This document shows positions 51,895-60,590 of a stretch of 64,000 bases of DNA, piece after piece; position 1 is the stretch's first letter; each line of letters starts with the position of its first letter. A program made the translations under genes and the position numbers. Source of the DNA: Tepidiforma bonchosmolovskayae. Lineage in GTDB: Bacteria; Chloroflexota; Dehalococcoidia; Tepidiformales; Tepidiformaceae. The DNA lies in the NCBI RefSeq assembly GCF_008838325.1, contig NZ_CP042829.1, positions 1,178,001-1,242,000 of the forward strand, read 5' to 3'. The notes under the pieces were generated by a model. The model had not been told where the DNA came from. It was given only the letters and a program-made list of their open reading frames with translations, and searched no databases.

Positions 51895-53850
51895 ATGAAC
51901 TTCACACGGCGCACACTGCTCGGCCTGTGCCTCGCCGCAGGCCTCGCGGCAGCCGCCGCCTGCACCGATGCCGTGCCCGGGGGCAGCGGCGCCGGGCCCG
52001 CTGCCGCCCCCGGGCCGCTCCTCTTCGGCATCGGCATCCACATCGAGCCGATGGGCACCACGGCCCAGGGCTTCTCCACCGGCGGCCCATCCGGCACCGG
52101 CGCCGCCATCGACTACAACCGGCCGGACGCCTTCGCCCGCGCGGCCGCGGACATCGAGGCCGTCGCCGCGATCGTGGAGCACCACGGCGGCACGTTGACC
52201 GTCCAAACGCAATCGCCGTTCACGACGACGGCGATCGCAACCGGGTCGACCGTGCTCGCCGACCTCGAGGAGCGCGGCCACGAAGTGGGCCTCCACTTCC
52301 ACGAGGACGCGCATCTCGGCAAGGATTCCTCCAGCGTGCCGGTCGAGACCTGGTGCGCCGTGATGGCGGAGGAGATCGGCTACATCCGGCAGGCCGGCGT
52401 CGAGCGGGTGGAATACTGGAGCGGCGGCAATCTCTTTCCCGGGGTGTTCGAGGCCGCCGCCTGCGCCGGCCTCTCGGTGAACAGCGACTGGAAAAACCCG
52501 CGGACGCAGACGACCCCGGCGGAGATCGCCGGCACGGTCCCCTGGCGGCCGGCGGGCGGCACCGATGGCAGCGATTTCTCGGCCTTCCTGGCGCACGACC
52601 CCGACGGGCCGGTCGTCTTCCTCCCCGAGGGCAGCTACGACCGCACCGATTACGCCTCCGGCCGGCGGACGAGCAGCGACGAGGAGTACTTCGCCTACCT
52701 CGCTGAGCGGCTCCGGGCTTCGGTGGAGAGCGCCGTGCCGGGGACCGTGAACGTCTTCCACTTCACTATCCACCCCGGCGAGTTCCGCGGGGCGCCCGGC
52801 ACGAGCGAACCGTTCGCGCTGATCGACCGGTTCCTGGCGGAGGTGGTCGACCCGCTCGTCGCCGAAGGGAAGGTGCAGTGGGCGACCTACAGCGAGATGG
52901 CCGCGGCCTACGAAGTGTGGGAGGAGGCCCACCCGGGCCAGGACGCCCGCACCACCGCCCCGGCCGCGACCGCCACCGCCGCGACGGCCGCTGCTCCGAC
53001 AGCAGCCGCCCCGGCAGGGCAGCCGACCCGCCCCGCCCCGGGCGGCCAGGCGCCCGGCCAGCAGCTGCCCGGCACGGTGCGGCCCAACCTCGCCTACCCC
53101 ACCGAGGGCGGCACGCAGCCGTTCGACCTCTACCTGCCCGAGCGCCAGAACGGCGCGCTCATCGTCTACGTGCACGGCGGCGGCTGGACCTCGGGGACAC
53201 GGCGGCCCGGCCAGCTGACCGACCTCTTCGCGGAGCTGCTCCGGCGGGGGTACACGATCGCCGCGATTGACTACCGGCTCGCGCCGCAGTACCCCTTCCC
53301 TGCCCAGTCGGTCGACGTGGCGAACGCGGTGGCGTACCTGAAGGCGCACGCGGCCGAGTACGGCATCGACCCGGCCCGGGTCGGGCTGATCGGCGGGAGT
53401 GCGGGCGGCCACCTGGTGGCGCTCCACGGCACGACCGGCGGGCAGGGGTTCGTCACCATCGGCGGCGATGCGGGCGTGGCCGCAGTCGTGGACCTCTACG
53501 GCCCGGCCGACCTCTCGGACGAGTTCCCGGGCGCGAGCGCGGCTATCCTGCAGACGGTGTTCGGCGCCTCCAGCCGCTCCGACCCCGTGGTCCGGGCGGC
53601 GAGCCCCATCACCCATGTCTCGGCGGGCGACCCGCCGTTTCTCCTGGTCCACGGCGAGGAGGACCCCCTGGTGCCGATTCAGCAGAGCGAGGAGTTCGCA
53701 GCCGCGCTCCAGGCGGCGGGAGTCGAGGCGACGCTTGTGCGGGTGGCGAACGCCGGGCACGGGTTCGTGCCGGAGGGCGGGCAGCCGAGCCCCTCGGGGG
53801 CGGAGCTGACCCGGATCATGGCCGACTTCTTCGACGCCCACCTCCGCTGA
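51895..53850 (+). CDS. Two-domain lipoprotein: polysaccharide-deacetylase-like plus carbohydrate-esterase-like alpha/beta hydrolase
   Basis: The 651-residue protein has a signal peptide with a twin arginine (FTRRTLLGL) and lipobox C23. Domain 1 (about 40-345) resembles NodB-type deacetylases: EVGLHFHEDAH and FHFTIHPGEF. An Ala/Thr/Pro linker (about 350-390) leads to domain 2, an alpha/beta hydrolase with HGGG at 427-430, nucleophile S502 in GGSAGG, D590 and H622. Fused enzymes of this type deacetylate or de-esterify polysaccharides on the cell surface. The natural substrate is unknown. Confidence 0.8.
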   Translation: MNFTRRTLLGLCLAAGLAAAAACTDAVPGGSGAGPAAAPGPLLFGIGIHIEPMGTTAQGFSTGGPSGTGAAIDYNRPDAFARAAADIEAVAAIVEHHGGTLTVQTQSPFTTTAIATGSTVLADLEERGHEVGLHFHEDAHLGKDSSSVPVETWCAVMAEEIGYIRQAGVERVEYWSGGNLFPGVFEAAACAGLSVNSDWKNPRTQTTPAEIAGTVPWRPAGGTDGSDFSAFLAHDPDGPVVFLPEGSYDRTDYASGRRTSSDEEYFAYLAERLRASVESAVPGTVNVFHFTIHPGEFRGAPGTSEPFALIDRFLAEVVDPLVAEGKVQWATYSEMAAAYEVWEEAHPGQDARTTAPAATATAATAAAPTAAAPAGQPTRPAPGGQAPGQQLPGTVRPNLAYPTEGGTQPFDLYLPERQNGALIVYVHGGGWTSGTRRPGQLTDLFAELLRRGYTIAAIDYRLAPQYPFPAQSVDVANAVAYLKAHAAEYGIDPARVGLIGGSAGGHLVALHGTTGGQGFVTIGGDAGVAAVVDLYGPADLSDEFPGASAAILQTVFGASSRSDPVVRAASPITHVSAGDPPFLLVHGEEDPLVPIQQSEEFAAALQAAGVEATLVRVANAGHGFVPEGGQPSPSGAELTRIMADFFDAHLR

Positions 53851-53858
53851 GGGGCGGC

Positions 53859-55097
53859 TCAGGCGCGCCAGAGGGCGTCGATCGGCAGCGCGCAGAGCCG
53901 GTCGCCGGCGGGCAGCGGCTCGGGCGCGGGCGAGAGGACGGCGCCGGCCGCGAACCGGGGGCCGAGCTCGTCGCGGAGGGCGGCGAGGGCGCGGAAGTCG
54001 CGGCGCGACGGCCGGGCGGCAGCCTTCACTTCGAGGGCGGCGACCCGGCCGTCCGGCGCTTCGAGGACGAGGTCGATTTCGAGGCCGCCGTAGGTGCGCA
54101 GGTAGGCAACGGAGGGGCCGGTGGCGCTCCAGGCCGCCTGCTTCCGCACCTCGCCGACGACGAACGCTTCGAGCAGCTGGCCGGCGGCCTCGGGCACGAG
54201 CGGGACGCGGGCGGCGGCCGCCTCGGGGAGGGCGGCGGTCAGGCCGGAATCGGCGAGGTAGAACTTCGGGCTCTTCGTGAGCCGCGCCGAGAAGTTCGTG
54301 GACCAGGCCGGGAGCGGCGCGAGCAGGTAGAGCGTCTCGAGGTGGCGGAGGTAGCGGGAGACGGTCGAGACAGGGAGCTGGAGGTCCTGGGCGAGGCCGG
54401 CCGCGTTGGCGACGCTGCCGACCCTGCCGGCGAGCAGGCGGAGGAGCGCCGGGAGCGCGTGGACGTGCTCGATCGCGCTGAGGTCGCGCAGGTCGCGGCG
54501 GATGATGGTATCGAGGTAGGAGGCGAACCAGCGGCGGCGGCGCGCGGGCGAGGGCCGGCCGACGACCTCCGGGTAGCCGCCGACCTCGGCGCGGCGGAGG
54601 TACTCCTCGCGGGAGAGGGCGGAGGGCGGGAGGGCGCCGGGGAGCTCGCCGGCGAAGAGGGCATCGATGAACCGTTCGCGGGTGCCTTCGAGCTCGCCCT
54701 GGCTGAGCGTCTGGAGTTCGAGGATTTCGACGCGGCCGGCGAGGGAATCGGCGACCTTCGGGAGGGCGAGGAAGTTGGCCGAGCCGGTGAGGAGGAAGCG
54801 GCCGGGGCGGTTGTCGGCATCGACCGCCTGCTTGATGGCGAGGAGGAGCTCGGGCAGGCGCTGGGCCTCGTCGATGACGAGCGGCTGGAGGTCGGCCTGG
54901 CGGACGAAACCGGCCGGGTCGGCGCGGGCGAGGTCGAGGGTGAGCGGGTCATCGAGGGAGAGGTAGCGGCGGCCGGTCGCCTCGGCGAAGGCCCGGGCGA
55001 GGGTGGATTTGCCGCACTGGCGGGGGCCGGCGAGGTAGACGACGCGCGTATCGCTGAGGGCTTCGCGCAGGAGGGGCTCGATGTTCCGCCGGTACAT
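53859..55097 (-). CDS. AAA ATPase with DUF4143 domain
   Basis: This 412-residue ATPase of the AAA_14/DUF4143 family has Walker A GPRQCGKST (about 25-33), Walker B LQPLVIDEAQRLPELL, and sensor motif FLLTGSANF. DUF4143 starts near 200 (RRDLRDLSAIEHV), and a PD-(D/E)xK-like end reads GLEIDLVLE and ALEVKAA. These are common, poorly understood proteins, possibly DNA-binding. TAAGAT ends seven bases before ATG (TAAGAT, TTCCGCC, ATG). A 25-base inverted repeat lies just upstream. Confidence 0.92.
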   Translation of the reverse strand: MYRRNIEPLLREALSDTRVVYLAGPRQCGKSTLARAFAEATGRRYLSLDDPLTLDLARADPAGFVRQADLQPLVIDEAQRLPELLLAIKQAVDADNRPGRFLLTGSANFLALPKVADSLAGRVEILELQTLSQGELEGTRERFIDALFAGELPGALPPSALSREEYLRRAEVGGYPEVVGRPSPARRRRWFASYLDTIIRRDLRDLSAIEHVHALPALLRLLAGRVGSVANAAGLAQDLQLPVSTVSRYLRHLETLYLLAPLPAWSTNFSARLTKSPKFYLADSGLTAALPEAAAARVPLVPEAAGQLLEAFVVGEVRKQAAWSATGPSVAYLRTYGGLEIDLVLEAPDGRVAALEVKAAARPSRRDFRALAALRDELGPRFAAGAVLSPAPEPLPAGDRLCALPIDALWRA

Positions 55098-55104
55098 GGC
55101 GGAA

Positions 55105-55110
55105 ATCTTA
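55105..55110 (-). promoter_or_regulatory. -10-like hexamer TAAGAT for the AAA ATPase gene
   Basis: On the minus strand TAAGAT ends seven bases before ATG 55097, with no ribosome-binding site, giving a leaderless-type start next to the inverted repeat. Confidence 0.5.
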
Positions 55111-55218
55111 CCACGGCGTGACGAATTTTCGCGCACAGGACGGCCGTGCCGCGCCCACAGCGGGGCCACAGGGGGCAAATCGCCGCCGGTGAATGCGCGA
55201 AAATTCACCACAGCGTGG
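55111..55218. repeat. Pair of 25-base inverted repeats (108-bp element)
   Basis: 55111-55135 and the reverse complement of 55194-55218 agree at 21 of 25 positions. The inner 13 bases (GAATTTTCGCGCA) are identical. 58 bases lie between the arms. The AT-rich core stands out in this genome. It could be a paired operator or a miniature inverted-repeat element. Confidence 0.6.
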
Positions 55219-55233
55219 CTGAAATTCCGTCAC

Positions 55234-55659
55234 TCAGCGGGCAGCTGCAAGCCCGCCGTCCTCCGCCATCCGCTCCAGCAGGTAGCGCACCACCCGCCCC
55301 GTCCGGTCCATCCCCGCGCTGCAGTGCACCAGCACCGGCTTCGGCAGCTCAAGGAACGCCCGCCAGGCCGCTTCGTACTGCTCCGGGGTGTACGGATGGG
55401 TGAGCTGGTCCAGCGTCGGCAGGTGGAACACCTCGAAGCCGCTCCGCCGGTAGCGCTCCAGCAGCCCCTCCGGCGCAGCCTTCCGGTAGAGCCAGAGCTG
55501 GTCGTTCCCGATGAGGCACATAATCGACCGGATCCCGAACCGCCGCGCCTCCGCTATCCAGCGGTCGACCGCCTCGTCGTGGACGGTCAGCTCCGGCCCG
55601 GGGGCATAGCCCGGCCGCGGGCTCGTCGCAAGCAGCCCTTCGATCACCCAGTTCGGCAT
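55234..55659 (-). CDS. Dual-specificity/tyrosine phosphatase-like protein
   Basis: This 141-residue protein carries the phosphatase P-loop HCSAGMDRTG, with nucleophile C113 and R119, near the C-terminus. The N-terminal half has WIAEARRFGIRSIMCLIGNDQ, as in dual-specificity phosphatases. The short length makes it a minimal enzyme. The target (protein tyrosine, or another phosphomonoester) is unknown. It lies between the AAA ATPase and a fatty-acid-type hydratase. Confidence 0.88.
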   Translation of the reverse strand: MPNWVIEGLLATSPRPGYAPGPELTVHDEAVDRWIAEARRFGIRSIMCLIGNDQLWLYRKAAPEGLLERYRRSGFEVFHLPTLDQLTHPYTPEQYEAAWRAFLELPKPVLVHCSAGMDRTGRVVRYLLERMAEDGGLAAAR

Positions 55660-55727
55660 CTTTCCAGTAGTCTACCCCGCAGCCCGGACACGGTCCGGGT
55701 CCGAACGTCCACTGCGAGGAGCACCCC

Positions 55728-56531
55728 ATGGCCGCCAGCTACACCCACCTCCGGGTCGACATCACCGACGGCATCGCGCTGGTCACCCTGGACCGGCCGG
55801 AGGTCTACAACGCCACGAACGACGTCCTCCACGGCGAGCTGACCCGCATCTGGCGCGACCTCGACGCCGACCCGGCCGTCCGCGTCATCGTCGTCACCGG
55901 CGCCGGCGACCGCGCCTTCTCCGCCGGGGGCGACCTCGGCGACATCGAAGCCCGGGCCGCCCTCCCCGCCGAGGAGCGGTTCGAAGCCGTCGTCCGGGTG
56001 ATGAAGGAGGCCGAGGCGATCGTCTACGAGATGGTGAACTGCGAGAAGGTGATCATCTCGGCGATCAACGGCGTGGCCGTCGGCGCCGGGCTGGCCGTGG
56101 CGCTGATGGCCGATATCTCGATCATCGCCGAGGAGGCCCGTCTCACCGACGGGCACGCCCGCCTCGGCGTGGCCGCCGGCGACCATGCGGCGATCATCTG
56201 GCCCCTCCTCTGCGGCATGGCGAAGGCGAAGTACTACCTCCTCACCTGCGACTTCATCGACGGGCGGGAGGCGGAGCGGATCGGGCTGGTGAGCCGCTGC
56301 GTCCCCCGGGCCGAGCTGATGCCCGAGGCGATGCGGATCGCCCGCCAGCTCGCCGACGGGCCGCAGCACGCGCTCCGCTTCACGAAGAAGGCGCTCAACC
56401 AGTGGCTCCGGCTCGGCGGGATTACGGCCTTCGACTACTCGCTCGCGCTCGAAATGCTCGGCTTCTTCTCCGCCGCGCCGGCCGAGGGCGCCCGGGCCAT
56501 CCAGGAGAAGCGGCCGCCGCGCTGGGGATAG
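55728..56531 (+). CDS. Enoyl-CoA hydratase/isomerase family protein
   Basis: This 267-residue crotonase-fold protein has [15 protein letters not shown] near the N-terminus, then [13 protein letters not shown] (oxyanion-hole GG). The region with active-site glutamates is [26 protein letters not shown]. The usual EVRLG form is only partly kept. It hydrates enoyl-CoA or carries out a related isomerisation. The substrate is not clear. Confidence 0.85.
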   Translation: MAASYTHLRVDITDGIALVTLDRPEVYNATNDVLHGELTRIWRDLDADPAVRVIVVTGAGDRAFSAGGDLGDIEARAALPAEERFEAVVRVMKEAEAIVYEMVNCEKVIISAINGVAVGAGLAVALMADISIIAEEARLTDGHARLGVAAGDHAAIIWPLLCGMAKAKYYLLTCDFIDGREAERIGLVSRCVPRAELMPEAMRIARQLADGPQHALRFTKKALNQWLRLGGITAFDYSLALEMLGFFSAAPAEGARAIQEKRPPRWG

Positions 56532-56611
56532 CCGGCGCCGGGGGCGCTGTCGCAGCCGCAGGCGAGCCGGTAGGATGGCGCCACCGATCCCCCTCCTTCC
56601 CGGAGCTGCGT

Positions 56612-57463
56612 GTGCTGCCGATCAAACGCCTCGACCATATCTCCATGGCCGCCGCCGACTACCGCGCCCAGGCTGCGAAGCTGGAGCGGCTGCTCGGCTT
56701 CAAGTACCTCCACGACTGGGAGGCCGGCCCCGGCCAGGATTTCGAAGGGTGCGTCTCCCAGGTGCGGGGCACCGGCATCGAATTCGAGGTCATCGCCCCC
56801 GCCACGCCCGACTCCTTCGTCCAGAAGTTCCTCGACCAGAACGGCCCGGGCCTCCACCACATCACGATGGAGGTGGAGGACATCCACGCCGCCGCGGCCG
56901 AGCTGGAGCGGCTCGGGATCACCCCCTTCGGCGGGGTCCAGGACGACGGCTCGTGGTACGTGACCTACATCCACCCGCGCGACAGCGGCGGCATCCTCTG
57001 GCAGCTGTTCGTCGCCCACCGGCCGGCGCCGGAGGTCGACCGGAACGCCGGCGGCGGCACCGTCGACCTCCAGCGGATGGACCACGTCTCCATGGCCGTG
57101 CCCGACCTCGACCGGCAGGTCGCCTGGCAGGAGCGGGTCTTCGGCATGGAGGTCATCTCCCGCTGGGAGGACGGGCACCTGGGCTACCGCGGCGCCGAGC
57201 TGACGATCCCGGGCAGCCTGCTCAAGTTCGAAATCATCGCGCCCACCCGGCCCGACAGCTTCGTGCAGAAGTTCATCGAAAGCCGGCGGCCGGGCATGCA
57301 TCACATCACCTGCGAGGTCGCCTCAGTCGACCGGGCGGTGGAGGCGCTGCGGGCCGAGGGGATCGAGCCCTGGGGCGGCATCATCGAGAACGACTGGAAG
57401 CGCCACACCTTCATCCACCCGCGCGATTCGGGCGGGGTGCTCATCCAGCTCTTCGAGGAGTAG
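56612..57463 (+). CDS. Two-domain VOC (glyoxalase/dioxygenase-fold) protein
   Basis: The 283-residue protein consists of two homologous VOC modules of about 140 residues. Each has a DHxSMA start, an HHIT motif, and IHPRDSGGxLxQLF near its end. The histidines and final acidic residues fit a divalent-metal site in each half. Duplicated VOC proteins include extradiol dioxygenases, HPPD and methylmalonyl-CoA epimerase relatives. The repeat in HHIT and IHPRDSGG is strong evidence of internal duplication. It starts at GTG 56612 with GGAG six bases upstream. Confidence 0.85.
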   Translation: MLPIKRLDHISMAAADYRAQAAKLERLLGFKYLHDWEAGPGQDFEGCVSQVRGTGIEFEVIAPATPDSFVQKFLDQNGPGLHHITMEVEDIHAAAAELERLGITPFGGVQDDGSWYVTYIHPRDSGGILWQLFVAHRPAPEVDRNAGGGTVDLQRMDHVSMAVPDLDRQVAWQERVFGMEVISRWEDGHLGYRGAELTIPGSLLKFEIIAPTRPDSFVQKFIESRRPGMHHITCEVASVDRAVEALRAEGIEPWGGIIENDWKRHTFIHPRDSGGVLIQLFEE

Positions 57464-57469
57464 GCAGGA

Positions 57470-57907
57470 CTACGCGAGCGACCGGGGGCGCCGCTCGACG
57501 AAGTCGAGGATCCGCCACCGGCGCGGGGTGATCGTGATGCGGACCTGCCGCTTCACACGCAGCCGGGCGAGGTAGGCATCGGCCGCCGGGCCGAGGAACC
57601 GCCGGACGATCTCCGGGTACTCGGGGGCCATCCCGTCGACGTCCTCCACCGCGGCGTCGCCGTCGACGAGAAGGACGCGGTAGGGCGGCCGTTCGGTATC
57701 GATGGTGAACGCGACCTTCGGCCGGGCGCGCAGGTGGGCCACCTTCTCCGCCTTCGGCCCGGTGATGACGGTGAACCGGCCGCCGGCGAACCGCCACCAG
57801 ATGGGCACGACCCGCGGCTGGCCGTCGGCGGCGACGTAGGCGAGCCGCATCAGGGGCGGCTGCTCGAGCAGCGCGCGGACGACCGGGTCATCGGCTGGAA
57901 ATTCCAT
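57470..57907 (-). CDS. Pyridoxamine 5'-phosphate oxidase-like flavin protein
   Basis: This 145-residue split-barrel protein has MRLAYVAADGQPRVVPIWW, VITGPKAEKVAHLRARPKVAF and RVLLVDGDAAVED, the pattern of F420- or FMN-dependent PNPOx-like reductases. Without structural data the cofactor is open. TACCCT ends eight bases before ATG 57907, arguing for this start rather than GTG 57925. It is convergent with the VOC gene. Confidence 0.85.
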   Translation of the reverse strand: MEFPADDPVVRALLEQPPLMRLAYVAADGQPRVVPIWWRFAGGRFTVITGPKAEKVAHLRARPKVAFTIDTERPPYRVLLVDGDAAVEDVDGMAPEYPEIVRRFLGPAADAYLARLRVKRQVRITITPRRWRILDFVERRPRSLA

Positions 57908-57949
57908 CGGCGCGGAGGGTAGCACGCCAGCCGCCTGCCCGGCGAACGG

Positions 57950-58999
57950 CTACGCTTCCCGCGGGAAGGGCACCGGCGGCACCGCCGGGGCGACTGCGAC
58001 CGTCTCGCCGGGGGCGGCCAGCTCGCTCGAGGGGGCCGTCATCGCCAGCCGGACGCCCCCGACCTCGAGGTCGAGCCGGGTGACCGCGCCCTCGAAGCGG
58101 AGGGCGACGACCCGCGCCGGGACCCCGCCCTCGCGGATGCGGAGCCACTCGGGCCGGATGAGGAGGTCGCAGGGGCCGCGGAACGGCCGCGCCAGCCGCA
58201 CCTGCCCGAGCGCGCACGCGGCGAACGGCCCGTGACCCTCGCCCGGCAGGAACTGGGCATCGCCGCCGTAGCCGGCCGCCGCTCGGGCCGCGGGCTCAAA
58301 GTAGAGGGCGCGCGGCGCCGCAACCTCGATGATCGCGCCGGCGTCCATCACCGCGATCCGGTCGGCGATCGCCATCGCATCGGCCCGGTCGTGGGTGACG
58401 AGCAGGGCGGTCATGCCCTCCGCCCGGAGGATGGCGGCGACTTCGTCGCGGACCTGGACGCGCAGGCCGGCATCGAGGTTCGAGAACGGCTCATCGAGGA
58501 GGAGGACGCGGGGCCGCGGCGCGAGGGAGCGGAGCAGGGCGACCCGCTGCTGCTGGCCGCCCGAGAGCTGGTGCGGGTAGCGGCCGCCGAGCCCTTCGAG
58601 GTGGGCCATCCGGAGCAGCTCCTCCACCCGGCCACGCTCCTCGCGCTTCAGCCCGTAGCCGATGTTCCCTGCGACGGTCAGGTTCGGGAAGAGCGCATAC
58701 TCCTGGAAGACGAGGCCGACGGAGCGCCGGTGGGCCGGGACGTGGTGCGCGGGGCTTTCGATGACCTGCCCTGCGAGGCGGATTTCGCCGGCGGCCACCC
58801 GTTCGAAGCCGGCGACCGCCCGGAGGAGCGTCGTCTTGCCGCTGCCGCTCCGCCCAAGGAGGGCGACGAGTTCGCCCGGCGCAAGGGCGAGGCTGGCCCC
58901 GCGGACAGCGCGGAAGCGGCCGTAGCAGACATCGACGCCGGAAAGCGCGAGGGCCTCGGCAGCGGGCGCGGGCGCGGGTTCAGGATTCGAGGGTCGCAG
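57950..58999 (-). CDS. fbpC: Fe(III) ABC transporter ATP-binding protein
   Basis: The 349-residue ATPase has Walker A GRSGSGKTT, Q-loop VFQEYALFPNLTV, signature LSGGQQQRVALLRSL and Walker B VLLLDEPFSNLDA. The C-terminal regulatory domain (about 245-349) has the TOBE-like LLIRPEWLRIREGGVPARV. No ATG, GTG or TTG lies in frame before Walker A except far upstream. A CTG at 58999 has GGAGAGG five bases upstream and is proposed as the start. It overlaps the permease gene by 20 bases. Last gene of fbpA-fbpB-fbpC. Confidence 0.9.
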   Translation of the reverse strand: MRPSNPEPAPAPAAEALALSGVDVCYGRFRAVRGASLALAPGELVALLGRSGSGKTTLLRAVAGFERVAAGEIRLAGQVIESPAHHVPAHRRSVGLVFQEYALFPNLTVAGNIGYGLKREERGRVEELLRMAHLEGLGGRYPHQLSGGQQQRVALLRSLAPRPRVLLLDEPFSNLDAGLRVQVRDEVAAILRAEGMTALLVTHDRADAMAIADRIAVMDAGAIIEVAAPRALYFEPAARAAAGYGGDAQFLPGEGHGPFAACALGQVRLARPFRGPCDLLIRPEWLRIREGGVPARVVALRFEGAVTRLDLEVGGVRLAMTAPSSELAAPGETVAVAPAVPPVPFPREA

Positions 59000-60575
59000 G
59001 GTCGCCTCTCCAGGCCAGGACCACGAGGGGGATGAGCGCCAGCCCGACGAGCACCAGCGCGGGCAGCGCAGCACCAGCATACAGGGCATCGGAGGTTCGG
59101 CCCCAGATGAGCCCGGGCAGCGTCTCGAACCCCGGCGGCGAAAGGAGCAGCGTGGCCGGCAGCTCCTTGAGGACGGTGAGGAAGACGAGCGCGGCCGCGG
59201 CGCCCATCCCCGGGCGGGCCAGCGGGATGGTGACGGTGGCGAGCACGCGCAGCGGCGGCCGCCCGAGCGACGTGCCGGCCTCCTCCAGGCGCGGCGGCAG
59301 GCGGAGGAGGTTCGCCCGCAGCGCCGAGAGCGCGTTCGGCACGAAGAGCACCAGGTACGCGAAGAGCAGCATCCAGGTCGTCTGGTAGAAGGCCTGCGCG
59401 TAGCGGATGCCGAAGAAGACGAGCGAGAGCGCCACCACCAGCCCGGGGAGGGCGTGGGTGAGGTAGGCGACCTGTTCGAGCAGGGAGGCGCCGGCGCCGC
59501 CGTAGCGCGCCGCGAGGATCGCGAGCGGCAGGGCGAGGGCGACCGTCAGCGCGGCCGCGGCCAGGCCCATGGTCAGCGAGTGGCGGGCCGCCTCGCCGAT
59601 ACCGGGGAAGTTCGCGCCGACCTGCAGGCCGCGGACGAGCCAGTAGCCGAGCACCCCGAGCGGCAGGGCGAGCGAGGCGAGGACAACGAGCGCGAGGAAG
59701 CCGATGGCGGGCCAGCGCCACCGCCCGAGCGGCACCGGCCGCGGCGGAGCGGTCCGCCGCGACGCCCGCCCGCCGGCCCGCCGCCGCACCGCCATCTCGG
59801 CGACGAGGATGACGGCCGCCACAGCCACGAGGACGCAGGCGAGGACCGCCGCCCGGGTGCGGTCGAAGCTGGACTGGTACTCGAGGAAGATGTCCCGCGT
59901 GAAGGTGTTGTAGTTCAGCGTGGAGACGCCCCCGAAGTCGCTCAGCACGTAGAGGACGACAAGGAGGAGGCCGGCCGCGATCGCCGGGGCAAGCCCGGGC
60001 AGGACGATGCGGAAGAAGGTGGGCCAGGGCGGCACGCCGAGCGAGCGGGAGGCCTCCTCTTCGGCGACGCTGGCCGTCGCGAGCGCCCCCCGGAGGACGA
60101 GGTAGACGTAGGGGAAGCTGGTTGCGGTCAGCGTGTAGGCGGCGCCCCAGAGCCCGTAAATCTCGGGAAGGCGCTCCACCCCGAGCGGTTCGAGCCAGCC
60201 CTGGAGCACCCCTTTCGGACCCAGGAATTCGACGACCGTCATCCCCATGACGTAGGAGGGGATGGCGAGCGGCGCGGCCATCAGCACCGACCAGGCCCGG
60301 CGGAAGGGGAGGTCGGTGCGGGTGGTGAGCCACGCCGCCGGCAGGGCGACGACCACGCAGGCGACGGCCACCACCAGCGAAAGCTGGAGCGAGCGCGCGA
60401 GCAGCGGCCAGGCGGCATCGCGCAGCACCTCCTCCCAGGGGGCCCAGCCGCGCTCGGTGCTCCGCCGGACCAGGTACCACGCCGGCACTAGCGTGGCGGC
60501 AACGACGGCGAGCCCCGGCGGCCAGAGGGCCAGCGGGGCTCGCGACGCCGGGCGGCGGAACGGGAGGGCAGCCAC
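58980..60575 (-). CDS. fbpB: Fe(III) ABC transporter permease
   Basis: The 531-residue protein has two fused permease units, with about 12 helices and two EAA loops (EEEASRSLGVPPWPTFFRIVLPG near 190 and EEAGTSLGRPPLRVLATVTIPLA near 465). The duplicated structure is standard for ferric iron FbpB/SfuB. GTG 60575 lies 15 bases after the fbpA stop. It forms the membrane channel with two copies of the ATPase. Confidence 0.92.
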   Translation of the reverse strand: MAALPFRRPASRAPLALWPPGLAVVAATLVPAWYLVRRSTERGWAPWEEVLRDAAWPLLARSLQLSLVVAVACVVVALPAAWLTTRTDLPFRRAWSVLMAAPLAIPSYVMGMTVVEFLGPKGVLQGWLEPLGVERLPEIYGLWGAAYTLTATSFPYVYLVLRGALATASVAEEEASRSLGVPPWPTFFRIVLPGLAPAIAAGLLLVVLYVLSDFGGVSTLNYNTFTRDIFLEYQSSFDRTRAAVLACVLVAVAAVILVAEMAVRRRAGGRASRRTAPPRPVPLGRWRWPAIGFLALVVLASLALPLGVLGYWLVRGLQVGANFPGIGEAARHSLTMGLAAAALTVALALPLAILAARYGGAGASLLEQVAYLTHALPGLVVALSLVFFGIRYAQAFYQTTWMLLFAYLVLFVPNALSALRANLLRLPPRLEEAGTSLGRPPLRVLATVTIPLARPGMGAAAALVFLTVLKELPATLLLSPPGFETLPGLIWGRTSDALYAGAALPALVLVGLALIPLVVLAWRGDPATLES

Positions 60576-60590
60576 CCGGTGAGGCTCCGG

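Noticed and set aside
53859-55659. A defence island or toxin-antitoxin pair built on the AAA/DUF4143 ATPase and the phosphatase
   Set aside because: DUF4143 ATPases are common singletons. The two genes have separate promoters, and no defence-type nuclease or methylase is adjacent.
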